Below are positions 1-6,200 of a DNA stretch of 6,867 bases, piece after piece. The translations under genes and the position numbers were made by a program. Within the stretch, counting starts at the first letter, position 1. Each line of letters begins with the position of its first letter. The DNA comes from Clostridiales bacterium (GTDB lineage: Bacteria; Bacillota; Clostridia; Oscillospirales; CAG-272), in the NCBI GenBank assembly GCA_003150035.1, contig QALR01000002.1, positions 10,785-17,651 on the forward strand. The letters run 5' to 3'. Below the pieces are notes generated by a model that saw only the letters and a list, made by a program, of their open reading frames with translations, did not search any database and was not told the origin of the DNA.

Positions 1-405
1 AAGGTGTCCGGGTGGATCTCCTCCATCTGGGACGGCATCTGCGATTTCTTCGGCATCGCGTCTCCCTCCAAGGAGATGGGCTGGGTTGGAGAGATGCTGG
101 TACAGGGCCTTGCCGGATCGATTGACGCCAACGGCAAGGATGCCGTAAAATCCGCTGAACACATGGCAAATGACATCAACGGTGTCATGCACGGACTGGC
201 GGCGGATATGCAGACCGCTATTCCGAACAGCATCGATATTAACTCAACGCTGACTGGGCTGGACAGCATCAGTCAAACACAGAAAACACAGGCGTTCAAT
301 GTGACCATACCTCTGACCATTGACGGCTCGACTCTTGCGCGGATACTTGCGGAGATCCAGTGGTCGCAAAATGCGGTGTATGTACGAAATCTTGGAACGG
401 TGTAA
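1..405 (+). CDS. Phage tail tape measure protein, C-terminal fragment (5' end outside window)
   Basis: The reading frame is open from base 1 (Lys-Val-Ser-Gly-Trp...), so the GTG at position 4 is an internal codon and the gene starts upstream of the window. Tape measure proteins run through the siphophage tail tube, set its length and help pass DNA into the host. The visible 134 residues carry the Ile-Trp-Asp-Gly-Ile...Phe-Phe-Gly-Ile-Ala-Ser-Pro-Ser-Lys segment followed by a Gly-rich 'GEMLVQGLAGSI' stretch, which is typical of the C-terminal end of Firmicutes tape measure proteins. The last ~35 residues look like a small beta-rich tail (NVTIPLTIDGSTLARI). The stop codon sits inside the ribosome site of the tail-tip gene, 12 bases before its start. 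The family call rests on recognised motifs and position; length and N-terminal domains cannot be judged. Confidence 0.85.
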   Translation, partial: KVSGWISSIWDGICDFFGIASPSKEMGWVGEMLVQGLAGSIDANGKDAVKSAEHMANDINGVMHGLAADMQTAIPNSIDINSTLTGLDSISQTQKTQAFNVTIPLTIDGSTLARILAEIQWSQNAVYVRNLGTV

Positions 406-410
406 GGAGG
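404..410 (+). promoter_or_regulatory. Ribosome binding site fused to the preceding stop codon
   Basis: AAGGAGG, seven bases before the GTG at 418. The tape measure stop TAA (403-405) supplies its first two A's, giving TAAGGAGG. This strong site supports the GTG start of the first tail-tip gene. Confidence 0.85.
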
Positions 411-417
411 GATATTT

Positions 418-2253
418 GTGGCAATTGAAATACTGGATAAAGGAGTGGTGGTTCGCGCCATCCCTCATGTACTGACGTCGTCCATCTGCGACAAACTGGA
501 TGGTACGCTGACCTTTGATTTCACTGTCCTGCAGGAAAATCAGCGTCCGATTCTGCCGGGTATGACCGTAAAGCACAATGGTCAGTACTACGATATTGTG
601 CGGGTAAAGCGTGGATTTTCCGCAGGACTTGAGGTGAGCGTGGTCTCCTGTGAGCATATCTCCTACACCCTCAACAGTGAAAAGTACAATCTGGTGACCT
701 TTGTCTTTGAGGGAATGCCGACCGATGGACTGACAGAACTGCTCACAGGAACGCCGTTCACGGTTGGGATCGTAGAACCATCCACGATGGTGGAATGTGC
801 TTTTACAGATAAAAGTCCGCTGAACCGCCGTTCTGCGCTGATGCGGTTTGCGGACGCCTGCGGTGGTGAGTTGGAGTACGATGGTTATGCCATCAACATT
901 CGTACCCATCGCGGAAGTCAGGTACGCATCGAACTGATGGACGGCACGAATGTTACCGGATTATTCGCTACCTACGATTCCAGGAAAAGCACTCAGGCAT
1001 ACGAAATACAGCTGTTCAAGCGGGTTTCGGTATCCGTGGGAGACGAGGTGCGAATACAATATCGACCTCTTTCCATTGAAGTGGAAACTCGCATCGTAGG
1101 GCTTACCTACAACCCGTTCGACCGATATTCCGTTCGGGTCGAGGTTGGTGACTATGTTCCGAATCTTCTGGCAGCAGAAACGGAACGGATGGAAGGTATC
1201 CGACAGGAGTTCCGTGCTGCCAACGGACGGATGGAATCGACGATAGAGTCCGTGGAGGGTGGTTTGTCCGAACTGACCCAGACGATCAACGGCTTTGATT
1301 TCCGTATTGAAAGTGCGGAGCAATCCACCTCTGAACTCTCTCTGAAGGTAAATGGCTTTGACACCCGGATTACAAATGCGGAAGGTTCAATCTCAACCTT
1401 ATCTCAAACGGTCAGTGGTTTCAACACCCGTATAACCGATGCCGAGGGCAGCGTTTCCCAGCTTTCTCAGACCGTCAGCGGATTCAGTACACGGATATCT
1501 GATGTGGAGGGCAATATGTCCACACTGGAGCAAACGGCAAACAAGATAAGCTGGCTGGTGAAATCGGGTACTTCCGCGACCAACTTTACGCTGACTGACC
1601 GTGCAATCAGCCTGGTGGCAAGTAACATTGACCTCTCCGGTTATGTGACTTTTACAAACCTCAAGACCTCCGGGCAGACCACCATCAACGCCGGAAATAT
1701 CACGACCGGAACGATTGACGCTTCGAAGGTAACGGTAACAAATCTGCAGATCAACAACGTGAAATATGGCAGCTACCCGATTATCACCTGTACAGGCAAC
1801 TACGGCAACCCAACGGTTGCTGTCGGAAAAGACCAGCTTTCAAACAGTGTCAGTCCGACAAAACTCAGTCTTTATGGCACGACCATCAATGTCGGCGATG
1901 AAACCAGTACGCTTTATACCGTCAATGTGAAAGGCGGTTATGTAAAGATCACCTGCGGCAGCTATGTGTATATCGGTACTGCCAACTACTACGCCATTAT
2001 GAACAGTAGCAGAGAATTTCGCCCCAATACATCCAGTTCCTCGTATCCCTTCTATCTTGGTACATCCAGCTATCCCTGGTATCACAGTTATATTACCAAT
2101 CTGAATGTGGTTACTTCTGCAAAGCTGGGTACATCAACGAGTGCGAAAATCGGGTTCTTCGGAGCAACGCCGGTGGCAAGAAAATCTGTTTCGTCCTCTG
2201 CCACAGTATCGACACTGATTGCTGCACTTAAAGGCTACGGCTTGATCTATTAA
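418..2253 (+). CDS. Phage tail tip / tail-associated endopeptidase-like protein, paralogue 1 (611 aa)
   Basis: Predicted distal tail hub and receptor-contacting protein of a siphophage. Residues 1-250 resemble the N-terminal region of the prophage endopeptidase tail (Tal) family: 'DKLDGTLTFDF', 'GMTV..NGQYYDIVRV', 'CEHISY.L', 'YNLVTFVFEG', and the domain end 'VGDYVPN' at 243-249. A helical linker (about 250-285) leads into four 21-residue repeats (286-369), then a conserved module ending in a Gly-Asn-Ile-Thr-Thr-Gly-Thr-Ile motif (426-433). Residues about 434-530 are a Ser/Thr/Gly/Tyr-rich beta-type region, followed by the block beginning 'SREFRP' (531) and a final 35-residue segment starting KIGFF (577). 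No clear peptidase catalytic motif was identified, so enzymatic activity is not claimed. GTG is chosen as start because of the AAGGAGG at 404-410 and because the protein then aligns residue for residue with its downstream paralogue. No Dit-like gene lies between it and the tape measure gene. Confidence 0.8.
   Translation: MAIEILDKGVVVRAIPHVLTSSICDKLDGTLTFDFTVLQENQRPILPGMTVKHNGQYYDIVRVKRGFSAGLEVSVVSCEHISYTLNSEKYNLVTFVFEGMPTDGLTELLTGTPFTVGIVEPSTMVECAFTDKSPLNRRSALMRFADACGGELEYDGYAINIRTHRGSQVRIELMDGTNVTGLFATYDSRKSTQAYEIQLFKRVSVSVGDEVRIQYRPLSIEVETRIVGLTYNPFDRYSVRVEVGDYVPNLLAAETERMEGIRQEFRAANGRMESTIESVEGGLSELTQTINGFDFRIESAEQSTSELSLKVNGFDTRITNAEGSISTLSQTVSGFNTRITDAEGSVSQLSQTVSGFSTRISDVEGNMSTLEQTANKISWLVKSGTSATNFTLTDRAISLVASNIDLSGYVTFTNLKTSGQTTINAGNITTGTIDASKVTVTNLQINNVKYGSYPIITCTGNYGNPTVAVGKDQLSNSVSPTKLSLYGTTINVGDETSTLYTVNVKGGYVKITCGSYVYIGTANYYAIMNSSREFRPNTSSSSYPFYLGTSSYPWYHSYITNLNVVTSAKLGTSTSAKIGFFGATPVARKSVSSSATVSTLIAALKGYGLIY
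1273..1524 (+). repeat. Four tandem 63-bp (21-residue) coiled-coil-like repeats in tail-tip paralogue 1
   Basis: Units start at 1273, 1336, 1399 and 1462 (residues 286, 307, 328, 349). The consensus runs L-S-x-T-V-x-G-F-x-T-R-I-x-x-A-E-G-x, followed by three variable polar or small residues. Twenty-one residues equal three heptads, which fits a trimeric coiled-coil stalk of a tail fibre. A more degenerate copy precedes the array (about residues 265-285). The following 'LEQTANKISW' closes it. Confidence 0.85.
2053..2109 (+). repeat. 'LGxSSYPW' tail-fibre motif, single copy in paralogue 1
   Basis: Encodes Tyr-Leu-Gly-Thr-Ser-Ser-Tyr-Pro-Trp followed by a Tyr-rich beta strand (YHSYITNLNV). Related LG-S-S-x-x-W units are known to recur in phage tail fibres. 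The second tail-tip gene carries three versions of the motif. Confidence 0.55.
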
Positions 2254-2254
2254 A

Positions 2255-2259
2255 GAGGG
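2255..2259 (+). promoter_or_regulatory. Ribosome binding site deciding the start at 2266
   Basis: GAGGG lies directly against the ATG at 2260, leaving no spacer, but is six bases from the ATG at 2266. This spacing, plus the gapless alignment of the resulting protein to paralogue 1, favours 2266 as the true start. Confidence 0.75.
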
Positions 2260-2265
2260 ATGGCG

Positions 2266-4377
2266 ATGCAAATTTCCATATACGATATAAACTTACTGAA
2301 GTGTCGGTTTACAAGAGTCCTTGGTGCATCGCTGATTGACAAGCTGTCTGGGGAGCGGACGCTGAATTTTTCAGTATTGGCGTCTCGCTCTCAGACGCTG
2401 TCAGTTGGCATGACAGCAGAACTGGATGGGCAGTATTACAGCATCGTTCGGGTGTCTAAGAAAATCACAGGCGGCTTTCCCGTGACCACCGCACAGTGCG
2501 AACACATCTCCTACAAACTCAATGACGAGGCTTACAACCTCGTCACTTTTGTTTTTGAGGGTACTCCCGCAGAGGGAATGGCAGAATTGCTTTACGGCAC
2601 TCCATTTTCTGTTGGCGTTATCGAAGCCACAGAACGAGTGGAGTGCTACTTCACCGATCAAAGTCCACTCAGCCGGAGAAACGCACTCATGCGATTTATC
2701 GATGCCTGTGGCTGCGAGGTTGAGTATGACGGCTACAAAATCAATCTCCGCAAACATCGCGGCAGTACAGTTCGGAAGCTCCTGATGGACGGTGAGAATG
2801 TAACTGACCTGTCCGTTACCATCGATAGCCGGGAAAATACGCAGTCCTACGATATTGCGCTGTTTAAAATGGCGGATCTGCAGGCTGGTGATGAAGTGAA
2901 CATAACCTATACACCGATGGGCATTAATGTCAATACCCGCATTGTCAGCATAGAGTACGACCCCTTTTACCGCTATTCTGTGCGTGTGAAGGTGGGCGAT
3001 TATGTTCCAAATCTCATGGCGTCCAACGCCACACAGCTTGATAAGGTGAAACAGGAGTTCCGGGCAGCGGACGGACGATTGGAATCTACCATTGAAACTG
3101 TGGACGGAAATCTCTCCTCACTGACTCAGACGGTGTCTGGCTTCGATTTGCGGATTGCCACCGCAGAAAATGAGGTCGCACAACTGTCACTTACAGTGAA
3201 TGGATTTAATACCAGAATCACCGATGCCGAAAGCAATGTGGCACAGCTGTCTTTGACCGTGAATGGTTTTGATACGCGGATTGAATCAGCAGAAGGTGAT
3301 ATTTCCGCAATCAGCCAAAGACTGACTTCTATTACCACCCGTGTGGAGAATGCGGAAGGCAATATTTCTACCGTTTCTCAAACCGCAAATAAAATCAGTT
3401 GGATCATTGCAAGCGGTACGTCTTCCACCAACTTTACCATGACCGACCGAGCAGTGAAGCTGGTAGCCGACAAAATCGATCTGTCCGGCTATGTAACCAT
3501 TTCAGCGCTCGGCACGGCAGGAAAAACCACCATCAACGGTGCAAATATTACGACGGGTACGATTCACGCTGACCGTATCGATACTTCCACTTTGCGGGTA
3601 AATACCATCTATGCTGCCTCCGGCAAGGTTAGCTTGAAAGAATACACCTCAAGCAATATGTATATCGGCGGAGACGGCACCTGGAACTACGACTACACCT
3701 ATATCTTTGCCGGAGCGCAAATCAAACTGGCATCCTGGGACGGTGTCGGAACCCATGCATTGATTATTGATACCTCCGATCACTGTATTCGCCCTGCCAC
3801 CATTGTTGACTGGGATTTGGGCAACATCTCCTATCCGTTCGGCGATGTCTGGTGCGAAAAAATCACGATCCGAAACAGCAGTAATGATGCGTTTATCGGT
3901 TACAACGGCGGCACCTTTGAAATTGTGGCAAACGGATCGGCGGTGAACCGTCTTGGCTCGTCTACCTATTATTGGGACACCGGGTACATTACAAAGCTGT
4001 ATCTGAACTCTTCGTGTTACATTGATGCCTTTGGCTCAACGCTCCGGGTAAACGGTACGGCAATCGGTGGTTCAGACCCTAACATGGCAGGTAAAGAAGT
4101 ACGGATGGGCGGCAGTACAAGTTACTACATTCTGGCAAATACCTCTCGTGAACTGCGTCCATACAGCACTTCCACATCATATCCGTGCTATTTGGGAACA
4201 TCGTCTTATTACTGGCATTACGCCTATATCGGCTCCAACACTACGAAAATCGGGAACTCGACCAGTTCCAAGCTGGGGTTCTTCAGTACTGCTCCCGTGG
4301 CGCGTCAAACGGTTTCCAACACCGCCACAGTAGCTACGCTGATTACTGCACTTAAAAAATACGGTCTGATTGGATAA
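2266..4377 (+). CDS. Phage tail tip / tail-associated endopeptidase-like protein, paralogue 2 (703 aa)
   Basis: Second, complete copy of the same tail-tip architecture, 12 bases after paralogue 1. Started at 2266 it aligns without gaps with paralogue 1: DKL at 25-27, repeats at 286-369 in both, and the N-I-T-T-G-T-I motif at 427-433 in both. A hand count gives about 142 identical residues in the first 249 (~57%), so this is an old duplication or a copy from a related phage. After residue ~434 it diverges: its variable region spans about 434-626, roughly twice that of paralogue 1, and contains two extra LG-S-x-Y-x-(W/F) units. It rejoins at 'SRELRP' (627) and ends with a 35-residue segment starting KLGFF (669). 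An alternative start at 2260 would add only Met-Ala and has no room for the ribosome site. Role inferred: alternative or additional distal tail / receptor-binding subunit. No catalytic motif was identified. Confidence 0.8.
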   Translation: MQISIYDINLLKCRFTRVLGASLIDKLSGERTLNFSVLASRSQTLSVGMTAELDGQYYSIVRVSKKITGGFPVTTAQCEHISYKLNDEAYNLVTFVFEGTPAEGMAELLYGTPFSVGVIEATERVECYFTDQSPLSRRNALMRFIDACGCEVEYDGYKINLRKHRGSTVRKLLMDGENVTDLSVTIDSRENTQSYDIALFKMADLQAGDEVNITYTPMGINVNTRIVSIEYDPFYRYSVRVKVGDYVPNLMASNATQLDKVKQEFRAADGRLESTIETVDGNLSSLTQTVSGFDLRIATAENEVAQLSLTVNGFNTRITDAESNVAQLSLTVNGFDTRIESAEGDISAISQRLTSITTRVENAEGNISTVSQTANKISWIIASGTSSTNFTMTDRAVKLVADKIDLSGYVTISALGTAGKTTINGANITTGTIHADRIDTSTLRVNTIYAASGKVSLKEYTSSNMYIGGDGTWNYDYTYIFAGAQIKLASWDGVGTHALIIDTSDHCIRPATIVDWDLGNISYPFGDVWCEKITIRNSSNDAFIGYNGGTFEIVANGSAVNRLGSSTYYWDTGYITKLYLNSSCYIDAFGSTLRVNGTAIGGSDPNMAGKEVRMGGSTSYYILANTSRELRPYSTSTSYPCYLGTSSYYWHYAYIGSNTTKIGNSTSSKLGFFSTAPVARQTVSNTATVATLITALKKYGLIG
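3121..3372 (+). repeat. Four tandem 63-bp (21-residue) coiled-coil-like repeats in tail-tip paralogue 2
   Basis: Units start at 3121, 3184, 3247 and 3310, at the same residue numbers (286-369) as in paralogue 1. Units 1-3 keep the G-F-(D/N)-x-R-I-x-x-A-E core; unit 4 is degenerate (ISQRLTSITTRVENAEG). The equal copy number and register in both genes suggest the array predates their divergence. Confidence 0.85.
3814..4245 (+). repeat. Three dispersed LG-x-S-x-Y-x-W tail-fibre units in paralogue 2
   Basis: Units begin near 3814 (DLGNISYPFGDVW), 3949 (RLGSSTYYWDTGYI) and 4189 (YLGTSSYYWHYAYI). The first and third are preceded by an Ile/Leu-Arg-Pro. The third aligns with the single unit at 2053 in paralogue 1; the first two lie in the extra sequence present only here. 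Confidence 0.6.
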
Positions 4378-4382
4378 GGAGG
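4376..4382 (+). promoter_or_regulatory. Ribosome binding site fused to the preceding stop codon
   Basis: AAGGAGG, seven bases before the ATG at 4390. It shares bases with the TAA stop (4375-4377) of tail-tip paralogue 2, giving TAAGGAGG. Confidence 0.85.
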
Positions 4383-4389
4383 TCACATC

Positions 4390-4755
4390 ATGACAATTAA
4401 ACTCAAAACCATTATTCTTGCAATTCCGGCACTGTCCAAGGTTACGGGAGGAGACCTTAGTCTTCGTCTTGCCTATCGCATGAAACAGAACATCACGGCA
4501 CTCCAAAAGGAAGCGGACTTCTTCTCCGAACAGCGGCAGAAGATTTTTGAAAAGTACGGCACGCCCAAAGATGATGGCACCTATGCTTTTACGGAGGAAA
4601 ACGAACCGAAAGCTATCGCTGAACTGGACGAGCTGCTGGAACTGGAGGTTTCCCCGGAGGCGGAGATCATCGAAATCCCCATCACGGAAAACCTGCATCT
4701 ATCTGTAAACGACATCGGGCTTCTGATGCCGTTTGTTCATTTCATCGACGAATAA
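4390..4755 (+). CDS. Conserved phage protein of unknown function between tail tip and holin (121 aa)
   Basis: Small acidic, mostly helical protein with no signal peptide, membrane segment or cysteines. It opens with a hydrophobic strand/helix (LKTIILAIPALSKV), followed by a charged helical stretch with Leu/Ile spacing suggestive of a short coiled coil (about residues 25-55, 'LQKEADFF...IFEKYG') and an acidic C-terminal half ending 'LLMPFVHFIDE'. Position between tail fibre and holin matches small Firmicutes phage proteins annotated as hypothetical; it resembles my recollection of the DUF1617 type, but this is not verified. The ATG at 4390 has an ideal AAGGAGG. It is followed by the holin after 14 bases, so it is co-transcribed with the tail and lysis genes. 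Function is not assigned. Confidence 0.75.
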   Translation: MTIKLKTIILAIPALSKVTGGDLSLRLAYRMKQNITALQKEADFFSEQRQKIFEKYGTPKDDGTYAFTEENEPKAIAELDELLELEVSPEAEIIEIPITENLHLSVNDIGLLMPFVHFIDE

Positions 4756-4760
4756 GGAGG
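4754..4760 (+). promoter_or_regulatory. Ribosome binding site fused to the preceding stop codon
   Basis: AAGGAGG, nine bases before the holin ATG at 4770, overlapping the TAA stop at 4753-4755 (TAAGGAGG again). Confidence 0.85.
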
Positions 4761-4769
4761 GACAAGACT

Positions 4770-5189
4770 ATGAAGCAAATCTGGAATGGCGTTCAAATTG
4801 CATTCTCTGCCCTGGGCGGCTTTATCGGCTGGTTTCTGGGCGGTGTGGACGGCTTTCTGTACGCTCTGATTGCCTTTGTGGTGATTGACTACATCACGGG
4901 CGTTATGTGTGCGATTAATGACAAGAACCTATCCAGTGAGGTTGGGTTCAAAGGAATCTGCCGAAAGGTGCTGATTTTCACACTGGTCGGCATCGGAAAC
5001 ATCATTGATGTCTATGTTCTGGGTGAAGCCGGAGTGCTGCGGACTGCGGTCATCTTCTTCTATCTTTCCAACGAGGGCATATCCCTTCTGGAAAACTCCG
5101 CACACCTGGGACTGCCTATTCCTGAAAAGCTGAAGGATGTGCTGGAACAGCTGCACCGCAAGGGAGGAAACGATGATGAATCTGAATAA
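4770..5189 (+). CDS. Phage holin, toxin-secretion/phage-lysis holin family (139 aa)
   Basis: Membrane protein expected to permeabilise the cytoplasmic membrane at the end of the lytic cycle and let the endolysin reach the wall. Hydrophobic segments lie at about residues 10-24, 28-48, 66-84 and 89-107. Diagnostic family features (Bacteriophage_holin_4 / TIGR01593 type) are 'DYITGV' (40-45), the 'SSEVGFKGI.RK' loop (55-66), 'GVLRTAVIFFY..NEG.S.LEN' (88-109) and the 'LGLPIPEKLK' tail (113-122). A charged C-terminus (HRKGGNDDESE) is normal for holins. Length fits the family. The start is fixed by the AAGGAGG at 4754-4760. The last 17 bases overlap the endolysin gene, the usual holin-lysin coupling. 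Confidence 0.93.
   Translation: MKQIWNGVQIAFSALGGFIGWFLGGVDGFLYALIAFVVIDYITGVMCAINDKNLSSEVGFKGICRKVLIFTLVGIGNIIDVYVLGEAGVLRTAVIFFYLSNEGISLLENSAHLGLPIPEKLKDVLEQLHRKGGNDDESE
5163..5167 (+). promoter_or_regulatory. Ribosome binding site of the endolysin, inside the holin gene
   Basis: GGAGG (within AGGGAGG) is five bases from the ATG at 5173 and eight from the ATG at 5176. It rules out the upstream in-frame ATG at 5137, which has no usable spacing to a Shine-Dalgarno sequence. Confidence 0.8.
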
Positions 5190-6120
5190 ACTCATTCTCA
5201 CCGAAAATGCCTGTTACAAGGCAGGCGAGAAAATCGCGGTCAAGGGCATCATGGTACATTCCACGGGTGCAAACAATCCCTGGCTGAAACGCTATGTCGG
5301 TCCCAATGACGGCAAACTGGGTAAAAACCAGTACGGTAATCACTGGAACACCTATCACCCCGGCGGCAGAGAGGTATGCGTACACGCCTTCATCGGCAAG
5401 CTGGCTGATGGCACGATTGCCACCTATCAAACTCTGCCTTGGGATCACCGTGGTTGGCACGCCGGCGGCTCTGCAAACAACACCCATATCGGCTTTGAAA
5501 TCTGCGAGGACGGTCTTACGTATTACACCTATTTCAAAAAGGTGTACCGTGAGGCCGTCGAACTTTGTGCCTATCTCTGCAAAGAATATGATCTGACCGA
5601 GCAGAACATCATCTGCCACTCCGAGGGCTACAAGCAGGGTGTTGCATCCAACCACGGTGACGTGATGCACTGGTTTCCCAAGCATGGTAAGAGCATGGAT
5701 ACCTTCTGTGCGGATGTGAAGACTCTGCTCAATGCCAAGGACGAGAACAAGGTTGACGACACCACCAAGGATGAAACGCCTGTGGAGTATCCCGCAAAAC
5801 TGACCTCCGGCTACTACCGTGTGCGAAAGACCTGGAAGGACAGCAAATCCCAGGTGGGCGCTTACCGTATCCTTGCCAATGCAAAGAAGGCTGCGGACAA
5901 GAATCCCGGAACCTTTGTGTTCAGCAATGATGGAATTGCCATCTATCCTACAAAAGCAGGAGAAAACTACCGCATCCACACCGTTGTCAAAGGTGACACC
6001 CTCTGGGATATTGCCAAGAAGTATCTCGGTAACGGCTCCCGTTACCCTGAAATCAGGGAACTGAATAACCTCAAGTCCAACGTCATCTACAGCGGTTGGA
6101 AGCTGAAGATCCCCAATTAA
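5173..6120 (+). CDS. Phage endolysin: N-acetylmuramoyl-L-alanine amidase with SPOR-like segment and C-terminal LysM (315 aa)
   Basis: Peptidoglycan hydrolase that should cleave the amide bond between N-acetylmuramic acid and L-Ala of the stem peptide. Residues about 20-195 form a zinc Amidase_2 (AmpD/PGRP-like) domain. Visible elements are His29 in 'VHST', Glu109 in 'GFEICED', His149 in 'CHSEG' and the 'NHGDVMHW' segment (160-167). By analogy with AmpD the zinc ligands are probably His29, His149 and Asp163, with His161 near the catalytic site; this mapping is inferred. An acidic linker (about 197-210) is followed by a 'YYRVRKTW...SQ.GAY' segment (214-259) resembling SPOR-like wall-binding modules of clostridial lysins, and a LysM domain (about 268-314) with 'VVKGDTLWDIAKKYLG'. 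No signal peptide, so export depends on the holin encoded just upstream, with which it overlaps by 17 bases. The start could equally be the adjacent ATG at 5176. Confidence 0.93.
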   Translation: MMNLNKLILTENACYKAGEKIAVKGIMVHSTGANNPWLKRYVGPNDGKLGKNQYGNHWNTYHPGGREVCVHAFIGKLADGTIATYQTLPWDHRGWHAGGSANNTHIGFEICEDGLTYYTYFKKVYREAVELCAYLCKEYDLTEQNIICHSEGYKQGVASNHGDVMHWFPKHGKSMDTFCADVKTLLNAKDENKVDDTTKDETPVEYPAKLTSGYYRVRKTWKDSKSQVGAYRILANAKKAADKNPGTFVFSNDGIAIYPTKAGENYRIHTVVKGDTLWDIAKKYLGNGSRYPEIRELNNLKSNVIYSGWKLKIPN

Positions 6121-6125
6121 GCATC

Positions 6126-6169
6126 AAGCCCATCGTTCCACTTTCGGAGCGGTGGGCTTTTCGTTGTTT
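6126..6169 (+). terminator. Strong rho-independent terminator ending the late (tail-lysis) operon
   Basis: A 14-bp stem (6126-6139 pairing with 6146-6159, including two G-U wobbles) closes a six-base loop (ACTTTC). The descending strand runs into TTTT at 6158-6161 and a further T-rich stretch to 6169. It starts five bases after the endolysin stop, separating the lysis operon from the downstream cassette. Confidence 0.92.
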
Positions 6170-6177
6170 ATAGGGGG

Positions 6178-6183
6178 TTGACA
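6178..6183 (+). promoter_or_regulatory. Possible -35 element (TTGACA) of the post-terminator unit
   Basis: A perfect TTGACA follows the terminator by a few bases, where a new promoter would be expected. No convincing -10 hexamer sits 16-18 bases downstream (the bases at 6200-6206 are AGAAGGA), so the promoter call is weak; it may need an activator or a different sigma factor. Confidence 0.3.
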
Positions 6184-6200
6184 TTTTTCCTAAGTAGGCA

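Noticed and set aside
244..909. Long antisense reading frame (221 codons) across the tape measure/tail-tip junction
   Set aside because: It lies wholly opposite two well-supported genes, has no ribosome site context, and its translation is unlike any recognised protein; a coding shadow.
1273..1524. Regularly spaced repeats considered as a CRISPR array
   Set aside because: The 63-bp period is in frame, protein-level conserved and degenerate in DNA; these are coding coiled-coil repeats.
1717..4167. Diversity-generating retroelement target in the tail-tip variable regions
   Set aside because: No template repeat, reverse transcriptase or adenine-biased variation is visible in the window, and the variable part is internal and differs in length.
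4177..4698. Antisense reading frame of 173 codons opposite the tail-tip end and the small phage protein
   Set aside because: It spans a gene junction with strong + strand translation signals and has no features of its own.
5137..5172. Upstream in-frame ATG extending the endolysin by 12 residues
   Set aside because: No properly spaced ribosome site, and the extension encodes an uncharacteristic Cys/Trp-containing peptide; GGAGG at 5163-5167 serves 5173/5176.
5116..5979. Antisense reading frame of 287 codons opposite the holin end and endolysin
   Set aside because: The + strand encodes a clear amidase-LysM protein here; the antisense frame is open only because of the codon bias of that gene.
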